Source: Candidatus Koribacter versatilis Ellin345 (GTDB lineage Bacteria; Acidobacteriota; Terriglobia; Terriglobales; Acidobacteriaceae). Taken from it: DNA of 64,000 nt. The position numbers were made by a program, and so were the translations under genes. Below the pieces are notes generated by a model. The model saw nothing but the letters and a program-made list of their open reading frames with translations, was not told where the DNA came from and did not search any database. Location: NCBI RefSeq assembly GCF_000014005.1, contig NC_008009.1, positions 4,836,001 to 4,900,000 on the forward strand, written 5' to 3'. Positions 18,547 to 26,325 of the stretch are shown one piece after another (the first letter of the stretch is position 1; every line of letters starts with the position of its first letter).

Positions 18547-19332
18547 TCAAAACCGCAGCGACAAACAGCTCAATCCGCCGTCCATCTTCTCGAATTCCGA
18601 CATCTCCAGCAGCAGCGGCTTAAACGCGCGGCACTCCAACTCGGCGGTTAGCTTCGGAAATCCCTCTGCCACCAGTACGCAATCGTTCACGCGCACGCAG
18701 TTGGCGCCGTAGTGTTCGTCAGGCGAAACGCGAATTAATTCATATCCCTGGAACTGCGGGAGATCCGCCATTTCTTCCCACACCACCAATGTGTTCTCGC
18801 CGATGTAGGCAATGCCGCTCTTGAGGTGCAGGATGGATTGCATTTCGCGGATATCAACGACCGACGCTGTGTAGCCGAGCGCCTCGAGAAACATGCCGAG
18901 CTGCTGCACACCCTCTTCATTGCTTCTCAGCGAAAGACCGAGAAAGAAATGCCGTCCCACCTCGCAGATGTCGCCGCCATCGAGTGTCCCGGGCTCATTA
19001 ATCGAGAGCACCGAGGGAAACCCACCGCCACGGATTTCCGCTGCGATCGCCTCCACTTCACCCGCGCGCGATGCCGCGCCGGGCCGCGTGAGGATCGCTG
19101 CCTCCGCTGTCAGCACTGCCGCGTCTTCCACAAACGTCGAATCCGGATATCGCAAGTCCGCCGGGAGGACAGTCACCTGCAGCCCGCACTCTCGCAGCGC
19201 ATCGCAGTAGCGTGCGTGCTGTTGAAAAGCGAGTTCGTAGTTGGGTGCGCCGAGTTCGGCCGTGGTCAGCCCCTCGGCAAAATTGCTCCCCGGAATTCGA
19301 ACGATTGCCTTTGTGAAATGCGTAGCGGCCAT
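18547..19332 (-). CDS. Dimethylarginine dimethylaminohydrolase family
   Basis: 261 residues, typical for DDAH. Family motifs are PDSTFVEDAAVLT, GTLDGGDICEVG with GLSLRSNEEG, GANCVRVND and, at the C-terminus, the catalytic-cysteine segment EFEKMDGGLSCLSL (Cys256). DDAH hydrolyses N-omega-methylated arginines to citrulline and methylamines; the fold is shared with arginine deiminase and amidinotransferases. The substrate here is therefore assigned by family only. The gene is divergent from a GNAT acetyltransferase. The 29 bases between the two start codons are almost exactly a perfect palindrome, which leaves no room for a normal ribosome binding site. Confidence 0.88.
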   Translation of the reverse strand: MAATHFTKAIVRIPGSNFAEGLTTAELGAPNYELAFQQHARYCDALRECGLQVTVLPADLRYPDSTFVEDAAVLTAEAAILTRPGAASRAGEVEAIAAEIRGGGFPSVLSINEPGTLDGGDICEVGRHFFLGLSLRSNEEGVQQLGMFLEALGYTASVVDIREMQSILHLKSGIAYIGENTLVVWEEMADLPQFQGYELIRVSPDEHYGANCVRVNDCVLVAEGFPKLTAELECRAFKPLLLEMSEFEKMDGGLSCLSLRF

Positions 19333-19333
19333 G

Positions 19334-19362
19334 TGATTTAGAATTTTGGAAATTCTAAATCA
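19334..19362. promoter_or_regulatory. 29-base perfect palindrome filling the divergent intergenic gap
   Basis: TGATTTAGAATTT (19334-19346), spacer TGG, and AAATTCTAAATCA (19350-19362) are exact inverse complements. The start codons of the DDAH gene (19332) and the GNAT gene (19362) flank it. It is AT-rich in a GC-rich region. The likely role is a bidirectional operator or control element; no Shine-Dalgarno sequence fits in the gap on either strand. Confidence 0.7.
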
Positions 19363-19808
19363 TGCGCCTTGAACCACTCAGTATCGCCGCCGCACCCGCG
19401 CTCCTCGCGATGATGCGCCTCATGCAAATCGACGACCCATGGTCTGTCCCGTTCGACGAAGCGCGCGCACTCGCCGCCGTCGAACTCATGCTTCGAAATC
19501 CGAATTTCGGACTGGCGTGGTTTCTCGAGCACGATGGGCGTCACATCGGGTACATCGTCCTGTCGTGGGACTACAGCCTCGAGTATGGCGGCCGCAACGC
19601 GTGGGTCGATGAGTTCTTCATCTTCTCCGAATTTCGCGGGAAAGGCTTCGGAGCGCAGGCGCTTGAACTATTCGAGCAGGAAGCCCTCGCGGCCGGTGCA
19701 ACCGCGATTCACCTCGGCGTGAATCCCGGCAATCCAGCCGAGCACCTCTATCGCCGCAGCGGTTTCGTCGGACATCAGCGTTACCTGATGACCAAGTTCC
19801 TGAGTTAA
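19362..19808 (+). CDS. GNAT-family N-acetyltransferase
   Basis: 148 residues with the GNAT fold: a beta-strand pair (IGYIVLSWDYSLEYGG), then WVDEFFIFSEFRGKGFGAQALELFEQEA. Here EFRGKGFGAQ is the acetyl-CoA loop (R/Q-x-x-G-x-G/A). The end (HLGVNPGNPAEHLYRRSGFVGHQRYLMTKFL) is the typical GNAT motif B. It transfers an acetyl group from acetyl-CoA to an amine; the acceptor is unknown. It is divergent from DDAH, with the shared palindrome as control region. The next gene, TraB/GumN family, starts 16 bases after the stop. Confidence 0.9.
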   Translation: MRLEPLSIAAAPALLAMMRLMQIDDPWSVPFDEARALAAVELMLRNPNFGLAWFLEHDGRHIGYIVLSWDYSLEYGGRNAWVDEFFIFSEFRGKGFGAQALELFEQEALAAGATAIHLGVNPGNPAEHLYRRSGFVGHQRYLMTKFLS

Positions 19809-19824
19809 GAGTACGATTCTGTCT

Positions 19825-20688
19825 GTGCGGAGACTATCGCGTCAGCTCGTCCTCGTTCTTCTCATCGCGTTCGCGCTGCCGTGTTTCGCCGCACATCGCA
19901 AGTTCCTGATGTGGAAGGTGACTTCGCCGACGGCGACCGTTTACCTTGTCGGCTCGATCCACCTCGCGGACCCTTCGATCTATCCACTTCCATCAATGGT
20001 GGAGAAAGCTTTCGCCGATTCGCAAGTCCTAGCCGTCGAAGCTGACGTGAGCAACTTCAATCTCGACGAAGCCGTAGGGCTGCTCGGCGAATACGGCATG
20101 TACACTGATGGCGACTCGCTCTCCAACCACGTCTCGCGCGAAACCAACGCCGACCTCGACGCCTTCTGCACCAAGCACCAGCTACCGCGCGAAATGCTCG
20201 ACACCATGAAGCCCTGGATGGTCGCGCTCACCGTCGAAGCCATGGCCGCGCAGAGTTCTGGCTTCGATCCCAGCGCCGGTATCGACATGCACTTTCTCAA
20301 CTCGGCCAACGGCAAACGCGTGGACCAGCTCGAGTCGGTCGAGTTCCAGTTCAAGTTGCTCGCCTCCGCCAGTGACAGCGAGCAGTCGCAGTTTCTCGCC
20401 TCGGCGCTGAAAGAATCCGGACAGATCGGCGACACCGAGCGCGCCTACGAAAACGGCGATATCAATGCGCTCAGCTCCGAGATTTCGCGCCAGGAACCGC
20501 GCTCCTACTACCAGCGCCTGCTCGACGATCGCAATCCCGCGATGACCGACAAAGTTGCCGCGTATCTCGGTGGCCACGAAACCGCGTTTGTCGTGGTCGG
20601 GATCGCCCACGTAATCGGCGACCACGGCATTGCGAAATCGCTGGAGCGCAAAGGCTACAAGGTCGAACAGAACACTTACGATTGGTAG
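19825..20688 (+). CDS. TraB/GumN family protein, exported
   Basis: 287 residues from GTG. There is a signal peptide (LVLVLLIAFALPCFAAHRK), then the TraB/GumN signature: KVTSPTATVYLVGSIHLADPSIYPLP at the start and TAFVVVGIAHVIGDHGIAKSLERKGYKVE at the end. The two paired His/Glu-containing motifs (GSIH and GIAH) are characteristic of the family, proposed to be metal-dependent peptidases related to Tiki. A role in E. coli GumN-like proteins is not established. The stop abuts the stop of the opposite-strand phosphoesterase (20689), with no space between. Confidence 0.88.
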   Translation: MRRLSRQLVLVLLIAFALPCFAAHRKFLMWKVTSPTATVYLVGSIHLADPSIYPLPSMVEKAFADSQVLAVEADVSNFNLDEAVGLLGEYGMYTDGDSLSNHVSRETNADLDAFCTKHQLPREMLDTMKPWMVALTVEAMAAQSSGFDPSAGIDMHFLNSANGKRVDQLESVEFQFKLLASASDSEQSQFLASALKESGQIGDTERAYENGDINALSSEISRQEPRSYYQRLLDDRNPAMTDKVAAYLGGHETAFVVVGIAHVIGDHGIAKSLERKGYKVEQNTYDW

Positions 20689-21879
20689 CTACGGCACCGT
20701 GACATAGATCGTGCTCTTGAAATAAATTCCGTCATAGGCCTGCACCGTAATGCGCCGCGTTCCAGACGCAAGCGTCAGAGTGGTATCAACCTTGCCGCCC
20801 ATCACCTCGTACTTCTTCACGCCATCAATGTAAACCTGCGTGAAGCTCACCGGCTTCGAGTCGTTCGCCACCGCGCTCACTTCTACGGCTGTGGTTCCCA
20901 TCGTCGTTCCATTCGCAGGGGAGCAGATCGTTACCGTCTGGTTCGTGCCGGTGCCCGTGCAGCCAGTTGTCGTCGCCGAGAAGAAGTCCGTCATGAGGGG
21001 TGCCGTAGCCGCGGCGCCCGGAGCGCTGTTGATGCCAAGCGCCATCAGCGCCGTCCGCAGCACGCTCGGATGCTGGTAGAACGTGCTCGACTGGAATCCC
21101 TTCTTCACGTTCGGCCCAATCAATACCGTTGCAACGTGCCCGCCGCCGCCGTTTTCCGGAAGCTTCGGACAGCTCGCCAATGGCGCGCAGTCGGAGTCCA
21201 CCGATTCGTCGAACGTAATGATTAACAGTCCATCGCCGCCGGGCTGGAATGCCGGACTGCTTAGCAATTGCGGCAGGTTCGCCTTCAGCCACGCGTCCAT
21301 CGTCGGTAGACCAGCGTTGTGTCCGTTATGCGTGCCATTCGGACCGATCCATCCAAAGTTCGGGAGGTCGTTATTCGCGATGTCGGTTGCGAACTGAGTG
21401 AACGGAACCATGTTGTTCGCCTGCGAGCTGTTCACCACGTCCGATAAATAGGAAAACGGATTGTGGTTCTTCTCGTACGGCTCAACCGTTCCACCCGTGT
21501 ACCCCTCGGAAGGAATGCTCTCCTCATACGCCTTCCAGGTCTTGCCCGCCGAGAGCATTTGCCGCACCACGTTGTCCACGTTGAATACTGCGGTGGTGCC
21601 GTCGTTCAGTGTCAGGTACTTGCCGGTGGTGATCCAGAAATAATTGGGCAGCGAGTAGTGGCTGTTCGCGTCGTAATTCGTCGCCAGCCCATATTGCTGG
21701 ATCAGGGAATTCAGGTACGGCATGTTCGGACTGCCGACCACCTGGCTGTAACTGTGGTTCTCCTCCATAAGAACGAATACATGGTTGGAGGAAGGAACTT
21801 GCGCTGAACTAATCGCCGCGAAACTCAATACGCACACCGCTACCGCCAGGCAAAACTGCTTGAGTCTGTCCGTAAACAC
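20689..21879 (-). CDS. Secreted phosphoesterase (phospholipase C/acid phosphatase type) with Ig-like C-terminus
   Basis: 396 residues from GTG with a signal peptide (FCLAVAVCVLSFAAISSAQ). The catalytic part (about 28-300) fits the phosphoesterase family PF04185: HVFVLMEENHSYSQVVG contains the EENHS metal and nucleophile region, followed by NYFWITTGKY, LPNFGWIGPNGTHNGHN, LLIITFDES and GGHVATVLIGPNVKKGF. Known members hydrolyse phosphate esters or phospholipids outside the cytoplasm. From about residue 308 there is the same Ig-like module (VTICSPANG, QVYIDGVKKYE, RRITVQAYD) as in two other secreted proteins of this window. Confidence 0.87.
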   Translation of the reverse strand: MFTDRLKQFCLAVAVCVLSFAAISSAQVPSSNHVFVLMEENHSYSQVVGSPNMPYLNSLIQQYGLATNYDANSHYSLPNYFWITTGKYLTLNDGTTAVFNVDNVVRQMLSAGKTWKAYEESIPSEGYTGGTVEPYEKNHNPFSYLSDVVNSSQANNMVPFTQFATDIANNDLPNFGWIGPNGTHNGHNAGLPTMDAWLKANLPQLLSSPAFQPGGDGLLIITFDESVDSDCAPLASCPKLPENGGGGHVATVLIGPNVKKGFQSSTFYQHPSVLRTALMALGINSAPGAAATAPLMTDFFSATTTGCTGTGTNQTVTICSPANGTTMGTTAVEVSAVANDSKPVSFTQVYIDGVKKYEVMGGKVDTTLTLASGTRRITVQAYDGIYFKSTIYVTVP

Positions 21880-22136
21880 TTAGGTGGATTCTCCTGTTGG
21901 GGAATGCGTGCCGCGCGCACAGAAGCGACTCGTCTGTGCTGGAGGCACGGAGCAGATCGGTGTGGCACAGGCCGACCAAACGTCAGGCCAACATCGCTTT
22001 TGTAATGATGCTGCAACAAATCCACGCGTTGGGCTCGAAAAGCAGCTACTTCGCCCTACTCCGAACGAACTAAGGCCCTCGCGCTTGTCGGGAAATCCAG
22101 AGCAGCCTCTCGCCGGCTTCCGGCTTCTAATCGGGA

Positions 22137-23396
22137 GTGTTTACCACCGAGGCAACCAGGTTCGGCCCGGAGGCGCGGCCGGACGAACCCGAGCCCGCGC
22201 GCGGATTCCTTCACCGCCTGCGCGACACTGTGCCCGGAATCATTGCCGGCGCGGCCGATCTCGACCCTGCGGCCGTTCTAACCGCCACGGTTGTCGGCGC
22301 CACGTTTGGACTCTCCATTGCCTGGGTGGTGCTCGTCAGCTTCCCTGTCCTGAAGACGGTCTTCGCCGTCTCCTCGCGCATCGGGCGCGACACCCGACGC
22401 GGCCTCATCGAACTTGTCCGCATCCGCTACGGCAGCGGGCGTGCCAAGCTCATGGCGCTCGGCATGGTCTGCGTTAACCTCGCCATGGTCATCGGCGACA
22501 TCTACGCCGTCTCCGACGCCTTCTCGCTGATCCTCCTCCAGCGGCGCGCCATGTTCATCGCTGTTGTCGGCTTCGTCATTTGGTATTTCCTTATTGTCAG
22601 CGACTACAAGAAGGTCACGAGCACGCTCGGCACGTTGACGTTAGTCTTGCTCGCGTACGTTCTCGCCGCACATCGCGCCACGGATTCCTACGTCGGCCTC
22701 GCGAAAGGTGTGTTCCTTCCGCACATCCAGATGTCGGGCGCTTACTTCATGGCGGTGATCGCACTTTTTGGGTCGCTGCTCACGCCGGATGTCATCGTCT
22801 GGCAAACCAGCACCAAGCGCGACCTGCCGACCGGAGTTGCTAACGCTCATTATTCGGAGTCGAACGCGGGCACCATCGTCGCGTGCCTGATCTCGTTTTG
22901 CGTGATCATCTGCGCTGCGCGCATTCATGTTGCCGCCCCATCGCAGGTGACGACTCGCACCGCCGCGCAGGCACTAAGCGTTCTCGGCCAAGCCGGTCCG
23001 GTGATTTTCTCGCTCGGAATCATCGGATCAGGACTCGTCGCCCTTCCGCTGATCGTAGGTTCGCTTTGCTTTAGCGTTGCCGAAGCCTTCGGGTGGAAGT
23101 CGCGCCTCAGTCGCGCTCCGTGGGAAGCGACGCGCTTCTACACTTTGATCTCCGCAGTGGTGTTCATCGCCGTCGCCGTGGATCTCTTCGGCATCAACGT
23201 GGTCACAGTACTCTACTGGTCGCAGCTCTTTGCGGGCGTCATGACGATCCCAATTCTGCACTACATGCGACGGCTGGGAGACGATCCTGCGATCGTCACC
23301 GTGCGCAATACGCATTCGGAGAACCGCTGGTTGCTGGGCGCAATCATCGTGACTATCATCGCGAACCTGGCGTTTCTCTATACGCAGATCTGGTGA
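22137..23396 (+). CDS. Nramp-family divalent metal transporter (divergent)
   Basis: 419 residues from GTG, with about ten hydrophobic segments. TM1 contains GAADLDPAAVLTATVVGATFGLSIAWVVL, aligned with the metal-site region of Nramp (DPGN in Mn/Fe transporters). Here DP is kept but the Gly-Asn is changed to Ala-Ala, as in Nramp-related subgroups, so metal specificity is unsure. TM-like runs continue to the end (LLGAIIVTIIANLAFLYTQIW). It lies 74 bases before a PerR-like regulator, and the group continues with AhpC and AhpD. Manganese uptake as part of peroxide defence is a reasonable inference. Confidence 0.82.
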   Translation: MFTTEATRFGPEARPDEPEPARGFLHRLRDTVPGIIAGAADLDPAAVLTATVVGATFGLSIAWVVLVSFPVLKTVFAVSSRIGRDTRRGLIELVRIRYGSGRAKLMALGMVCVNLAMVIGDIYAVSDAFSLILLQRRAMFIAVVGFVIWYFLIVSDYKKVTSTLGTLTLVLLAYVLAAHRATDSYVGLAKGVFLPHIQMSGAYFMAVIALFGSLLTPDVIVWQTSTKRDLPTGVANAHYSESNAGTIVACLISFCVIICAARIHVAAPSQVTTRTAAQALSVLGQAGPVIFSLGIIGSGLVALPLIVGSLCFSVAEAFGWKSRLSRAPWEATRFYTLISAVVFIAVAVDLFGINVVTVLYWSQLFAGVMTIPILHYMRRLGDDPAIVTVRNTHSENRWLLGAIIVTIIANLAFLYTQIW

Positions 23397-23445
23397 TTTC
23401 CCGAATCGAAAAATCCCCCCGCTTCAGATCACATTCTGAATCGTT

Positions 23446-23460
23446 TGATAAGGATTATCA
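23446..23460. promoter_or_regulatory. Putative PerR/Fur-type operator
   Basis: TGATAA (23446-23451), GGA and TTATCA (23455-23460) form a perfect 15-base palindrome, 10 bases before the start codon of the Fur/PerR-family gene; a further GATAAG follows. It resembles PerR/Fur boxes, which are AT-rich inverted repeats around such half-sites. It predicts autoregulation and peroxide control of the AhpC-AhpD genes. Confidence 0.6.
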
Positions 23461-23470
23461 TCCGATAAGT

Positions 23471-23902
23471 ATGCCAAAGGAGAAACTGGATTTTGACGGC
23501 CTCTGCCGCGAGCGCCATCTTGCGGCTACGCATCAGCGCCGCATCATCTTCCAGGCTGTGACTGCGGCCCCGGGGCACTACTCGCCCGAGGAGATTTACG
23601 AGGTCGTCCGCAAACAAATCCCTTCCATCTCCGTGGCTACGATTTATAAGAACCTGAAGACGTTCGTTGAGGCCGGAATCCTGCACGAAGTTAGCCCGCA
23701 CCATGGCAGCCTGCGTGTGGACCCCACCCTGACGCCCCACCACCACCTCGTTTGCCGTAAGTGCAAATCCATAACGGACATCGACGCAAAATTCCTTGAT
23801 CCGGTACGTCTCCGGCGTGCTCCCAAGGGATTTAAGATCGAGCAGTTCGCTGTCGATATCCTCGGAACCTGCAGTAAATGCGCAAAGCAGTCAGCGCACT
23901 AA
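23471..23902 (+). CDS. perR: PerR-type Fur-family peroxide regulator
   Basis: 143 residues from ATG 23471; the upstream in-frame extension overlaps the Nramp gene. A winged helix spans about 20-75 (HQRRIIFQAV ... SVATIYKNLKTFVEAGILHEV). Both zinc CxxC pairs are present (Cys95/98 and Cys134/137). The metal-sensing set is PerR-like: His36, Asp84 in RVDPT (the position that is Asp in PerR but Glu in Fur), His90-92 and Asp103. PerR represses peroxide genes until H2O2 oxidises its iron-bound histidines. The next gene is ahpC, 34 bases downstream. Confidence 0.88.
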   Translation: MPKEKLDFDGLCRERHLAATHQRRIIFQAVTAAPGHYSPEEIYEVVRKQIPSISVATIYKNLKTFVEAGILHEVSPHHGSLRVDPTLTPHHHLVCRKCKSITDIDAKFLDPVRLRRAPKGFKIEQFAVDILGTCSKCAKQSAH

Positions 23903-23936
23903 TTTTCGAATTTATCTTTCATCAGGAGAGACCAGC

Positions 23937-24473
23937 ATGTTAGGCGTAGGCCAAAAATTTCCCGCATTCAACCTGAAAGCCACAGTGAGCCTCGAAAAAG
24001 GCAAGGAATTCGCAGACATCAAGGACAACGATTACGCGGGCAAGTGGAAGATTTATTTCTTCTGGCCCAAGGACTTCACCTTCGTTTGCCCGACGGAAAT
24101 CGCTGCGTTCGGCAAGATGAACAAGGAATTCGCGGAGCGCGATACCCAGGTCCTTGGCGGCAGCACCGATAGCGAATTCGTCCACCACGCGTGGCGCACC
24201 CATCACGACGATCTTCGCAACCTGCCCTTCCCCATGCTCGCCGATGTGAAGCGTGAGCTCACCAGCGACCTCGGCATCCTCGATCCCGAAGCCGGCGTTG
24301 CGCAGCGTGCGACCTACATCGTTGACCCGCAGGGAATCATCCGCTTCGCGTATGTCACCGACCTCTCGGTTGGCCGCAGCCCGAGCGAAGTGCTTCGCGT
24401 GCTCGACGCTCTTCAGACCGACGAGCTCTGCCCGTGCAACTGGCAGAAGGGCCAGGAGACTTTGCACGTCTAA
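23937..24473 (+). CDS. ahpC: Alkyl hydroperoxide reductase C (peroxiredoxin)
   Basis: 178 residues from ATG 23937 behind AGGAGA. The peroxidatic cysteine is Cys51 in KDFTFVCPTEI. The C-terminus carries resolving cysteines in ELCPCNW (Cys165 and Cys167). It reduces hydrogen peroxide and organic hydroperoxides, with reducing power from AhpD, encoded next, rather than from AhpF. The upstream PerR box implies peroxide induction. A 10-base hairpin separates it from ahpD. Confidence 0.95.
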   Translation: MLGVGQKFPAFNLKATVSLEKGKEFADIKDNDYAGKWKIYFFWPKDFTFVCPTEIAAFGKMNKEFAERDTQVLGGSTDSEFVHHAWRTHHDDLRNLPFPMLADVKRELTSDLGILDPEAGVAQRATYIVDPQGIIRFAYVTDLSVGRSPSEVLRVLDALQTDELCPCNWQKGQETLHV

Positions 24474-24482
24474 CTGATCACC

Positions 24483-24505
24483 GGGGCCTGCTCGCAGCGG
24501 GCCCC
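24483..24505 (+). terminator. Hairpin between ahpC and ahpD
   Basis: GGGGCCTGCT (24483-24492), loop CGC, AGCGGGCCCC (24496-24505): a 10-base stem with one G-U pair, starting 9 bases after the ahpC stop, followed by a TTGCTTTGC stretch. It could terminate part of the transcripts or stabilise the ahpC message, so that more AhpC than AhpD is made. Confidence 0.5.
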
Positions 24506-24526
24506 TTGCTTTGCTGGAAGGGTCCC

Positions 24527-25111
24527 ATGAATCTCGAAGCACTGCTCGACACCGTCCCCGCATACGCACGCGATCTGAAGTTGAACTTCTCGGCTGTCGT
24601 GCGCCAGAATACCGAACTCACCGAACAACAGCTCTGGGGCACCGTGGTTGCCTGCGCGGCCGCTTCGCGCAATCGCACCCTGCTCGACGCCATCGTGGAA
24701 GAAGCGAAAGGCAAGCTGAGCGCGCAAGCTGTCGAAGCCGCCAAAGGCGCGGCCGCCATCCTCAGCATGAACAATATCTTCTATCGCTTCCAGCACCTCG
24801 CGGTGAACAAGAAGTACGAGACCATGCGCGCCGGCCTGCGAATGAACTTCCTCCGCCAGCACGGCGTGGATCCGCTCGACTTCGAACTGTGGGCGCTCGC
24901 TGTCTCGGCCGTGAACGGCTGCGGCAAGTGCATTGACGCCCATGAGCGCGTCCTGCTGCAGAAAGAATTCAGCGAAGAGAAGATTCTCGCAGCGATTCGC
25001 GTGGCGTCGACTATCTACGGACTCGCCGTGGTTTTCGACGCGGAGGAGCCGAAGGGCGACCTGGTAGGCGCGCCGGTGAATACGGACGCGTATTCGACGA
25101 CAACGATTTAA
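24527..25111 (+). CDS. ahpD: Alkyl hydroperoxide reductase D
   Basis: 194 residues. The CxxC redox site is in NGCGKCIDAHE (Cys132, Cys135, with His139), the AhpD/carboxymuconolactone-decarboxylase fold signature. It accepts electrons from a lipoamide protein (in mycobacteria dihydrolipoamide succinyltransferase) and recycles AhpC. Length and context match an AhpC-AhpD pair; start ATG at 24527. A strong terminator follows at 25132. Confidence 0.94.
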   Translation: MNLEALLDTVPAYARDLKLNFSAVVRQNTELTEQQLWGTVVACAAASRNRTLLDAIVEEAKGKLSAQAVEAAKGAAAILSMNNIFYRFQHLAVNKKYETMRAGLRMNFLRQHGVDPLDFELWALAVSAVNGCGKCIDAHERVLLQKEFSEEKILAAIRVASTIYGLAVVFDAEEPKGDLVGAPVNTDAYSTTTI

Positions 25112-25131
25112 GTGGATTGATCGAATTAGCG

Positions 25132-25158
25132 ATGGCCTCTGCGGAGGCCATTTGCTTT
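25132..25158 (+). terminator. Rho-independent terminator after ahpD
   Basis: ATGGCCTC (25132-25139), loop TGCG, GAGGCCAT (25144-25151), then TTGCTTTTCC. It is a perfect 8-base stem and ends the oxidative-stress run. Confidence 0.75.
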
Positions 25159-25161
25159 TCC

Positions 25162-25182
25162 ATTCGCGATTCGCGATTCGCG
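25162..25182. repeat. Short tandem repeat ATTCGCG x3
   Basis: Three exact head-to-tail copies of ATTCGCG (25162-25182), followed by AAT, so the end also reads as an inverted repeat. It lies between the ahpD terminator and the HicB-like remnant. Confidence 0.5.
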
Positions 25183-25190
25183 AATGCCGA

Positions 25191-25334
25191 TCAGGGTGAC
25201 AGAGAAGCGGCAAGAGCTTGCACCTTAGCGAGTGCTTCGTTCTTTGTTTTGCCGTAGGCCAGAACGCCTGGGAGGTTCGGGATTTCAGCGATCCATCTGC
25301 CGTCTTCTTCGCGGTCGAACTCCACGGAATGCAA
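25191..25334 (-). pseudogene. HicB-like antitoxin remnant (truncated)
   Basis: A 47-codon minus-strand frame opens with TTG at 25334 (or GTG at 25325), directly after an in-frame TAG. It encodes VEFDREEDGRWIAEIPNLPG followed by VLAYGKTKNEALAKVQALAASLSP. This matches the partial RNase-H-like fold of HicB-type antitoxins (a DGRWIAEIPxLPG core, then AYGxT and an EAxxKVxALA helix). Normal members begin with a short strand before VEF and extend a further 20 or so residues, so both ends look cut. No HicA-like toxin is beside it. Possibly a still expressed small protein. Confidence 0.5.
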
Positions 25335-25413
25335 CTATTGAGACTCGCGAGTCGCGTGCGCCTCCAACATCTGTTCAGTAAGAGTGCACAATCATCTGGC
25401 GCGCAAAACCCGC

Positions 25414-25419
25414 TACAAT
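25414..25419 (+). promoter_or_regulatory. Putative -10 box of pgeF
   Basis: TACAAT lies 7 bases before the GTG start at 25426, and no convincing -35 box is present at the normal distance. The expected transcription start would be at or near the start codon, which suggests a leaderless or nearly leaderless message. Confidence 0.35.
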
Positions 25420-25425
25420 TAAACA

Positions 25426-26325
25426 GTGCCCACAGTTGTGAAAACCACTCGTAAAACTGCGACGAAAACGAAGTCCAAGCTCGAGGTGTTGCGCGCGCCG
25501 AACTTTAATCTGCCTTGGCTTGTCCACGGATTCAGCACCCGCGGTGGCGGCGGCTCCGACGTTTACGGCAAAGGTTCGCTCAATCTTGGGATCACTGAGC
25601 ACGACAGCCGCGAGAACGTGGAACGCAATCGCGCTCTGTTCGCGCAGGCGATGGGTGCGGGAGATGCGAAATCGCATTGGCCGATTGTGCAGATGAAACA
25701 GGTGCACTCCGGCGTGGTGCACAAGGTGGACGGCCCCATCGCCGAGCAGCTCACCGGTGACGGGCTCATCACCAACGTTCCCGAGCTGCTCATCGGGATC
25801 AAGACCGCCGATTGCATTCCGGTCTTGGTGGTGGACACCAAGAAGCGCGCCGTCGGGGCGTTTCATGCAGGATGGCGTGGGACCGTGGCGCGCATCGTCG
25901 AAAAAGGCATTGGCGAGATGCGGCGGCACTATGGCTCGAATCCGCGCGACATCCAGGCTGCCATCGGTCCCGCGATCGGCAAATGTTGCTACACCGTGGG
26001 CGAAGAACTCATCCACTCGTTCGAGTCGCAATTCGCGTACGCAAAGGAACTGTTTAACGAGGAATACGACTTTGAGTCGCTGCACAACAAGTACCCGATG
26101 CTCTTCCTCAACCAGCGCGCGCCCGGACACGGTGAGCCCGCAACGAAAATCCAACTTGATCTCGTGGAAGCGAACCGTCGCCAGTTGCTCGATGCCCGCG
26201 TTCCGGCCGCGAACATTTACGCATTCGACGCGTGCACCTCGTGTGACACCAAGCGTTTCTTCTCGCACCGCGCCGAGTTCGGCAAAACCGGTCGCATGAT
26301 GGCTGCCATCGGAATCCGCAAGTGA
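25426..26325 (+). CDS. pgeF: Peptidoglycan editing factor / YfiH-type polyphenol oxidase
   Basis: 299 residues of the multicopper-like 'laccase domain' family (PF02578). Hallmarks are IKTADCIPVLVVD, GAFHAGWRGTVARIVEKG, IGPAIGKCCYTVGEE and DACTSCDTKRFFSHRA, with Cys and His residues for one metal site. In E. coli PgeF removes wrongly inserted amino acids from peptidoglycan precursors, while other members act on purine nucleosides; the substrate here is by family. The first 20 residues form a basic tail (KTTRKTATKTKSK). The stop overlaps the next GTG start by 4 bases. Confidence 0.9.
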   Translation: MPTVVKTTRKTATKTKSKLEVLRAPNFNLPWLVHGFSTRGGGGSDVYGKGSLNLGITEHDSRENVERNRALFAQAMGAGDAKSHWPIVQMKQVHSGVVHKVDGPIAEQLTGDGLITNVPELLIGIKTADCIPVLVVDTKKRAVGAFHAGWRGTVARIVEKGIGEMRRHYGSNPRDIQAAIGPAIGKCCYTVGEELIHSFESQFAYAKELFNEEYDFESLHNKYPMLFLNQRAPGHGEPATKIQLDLVEANRRQLLDARVPAANIYAFDACTSCDTKRFFSHRAEFGKTGRMMAAIGIRK

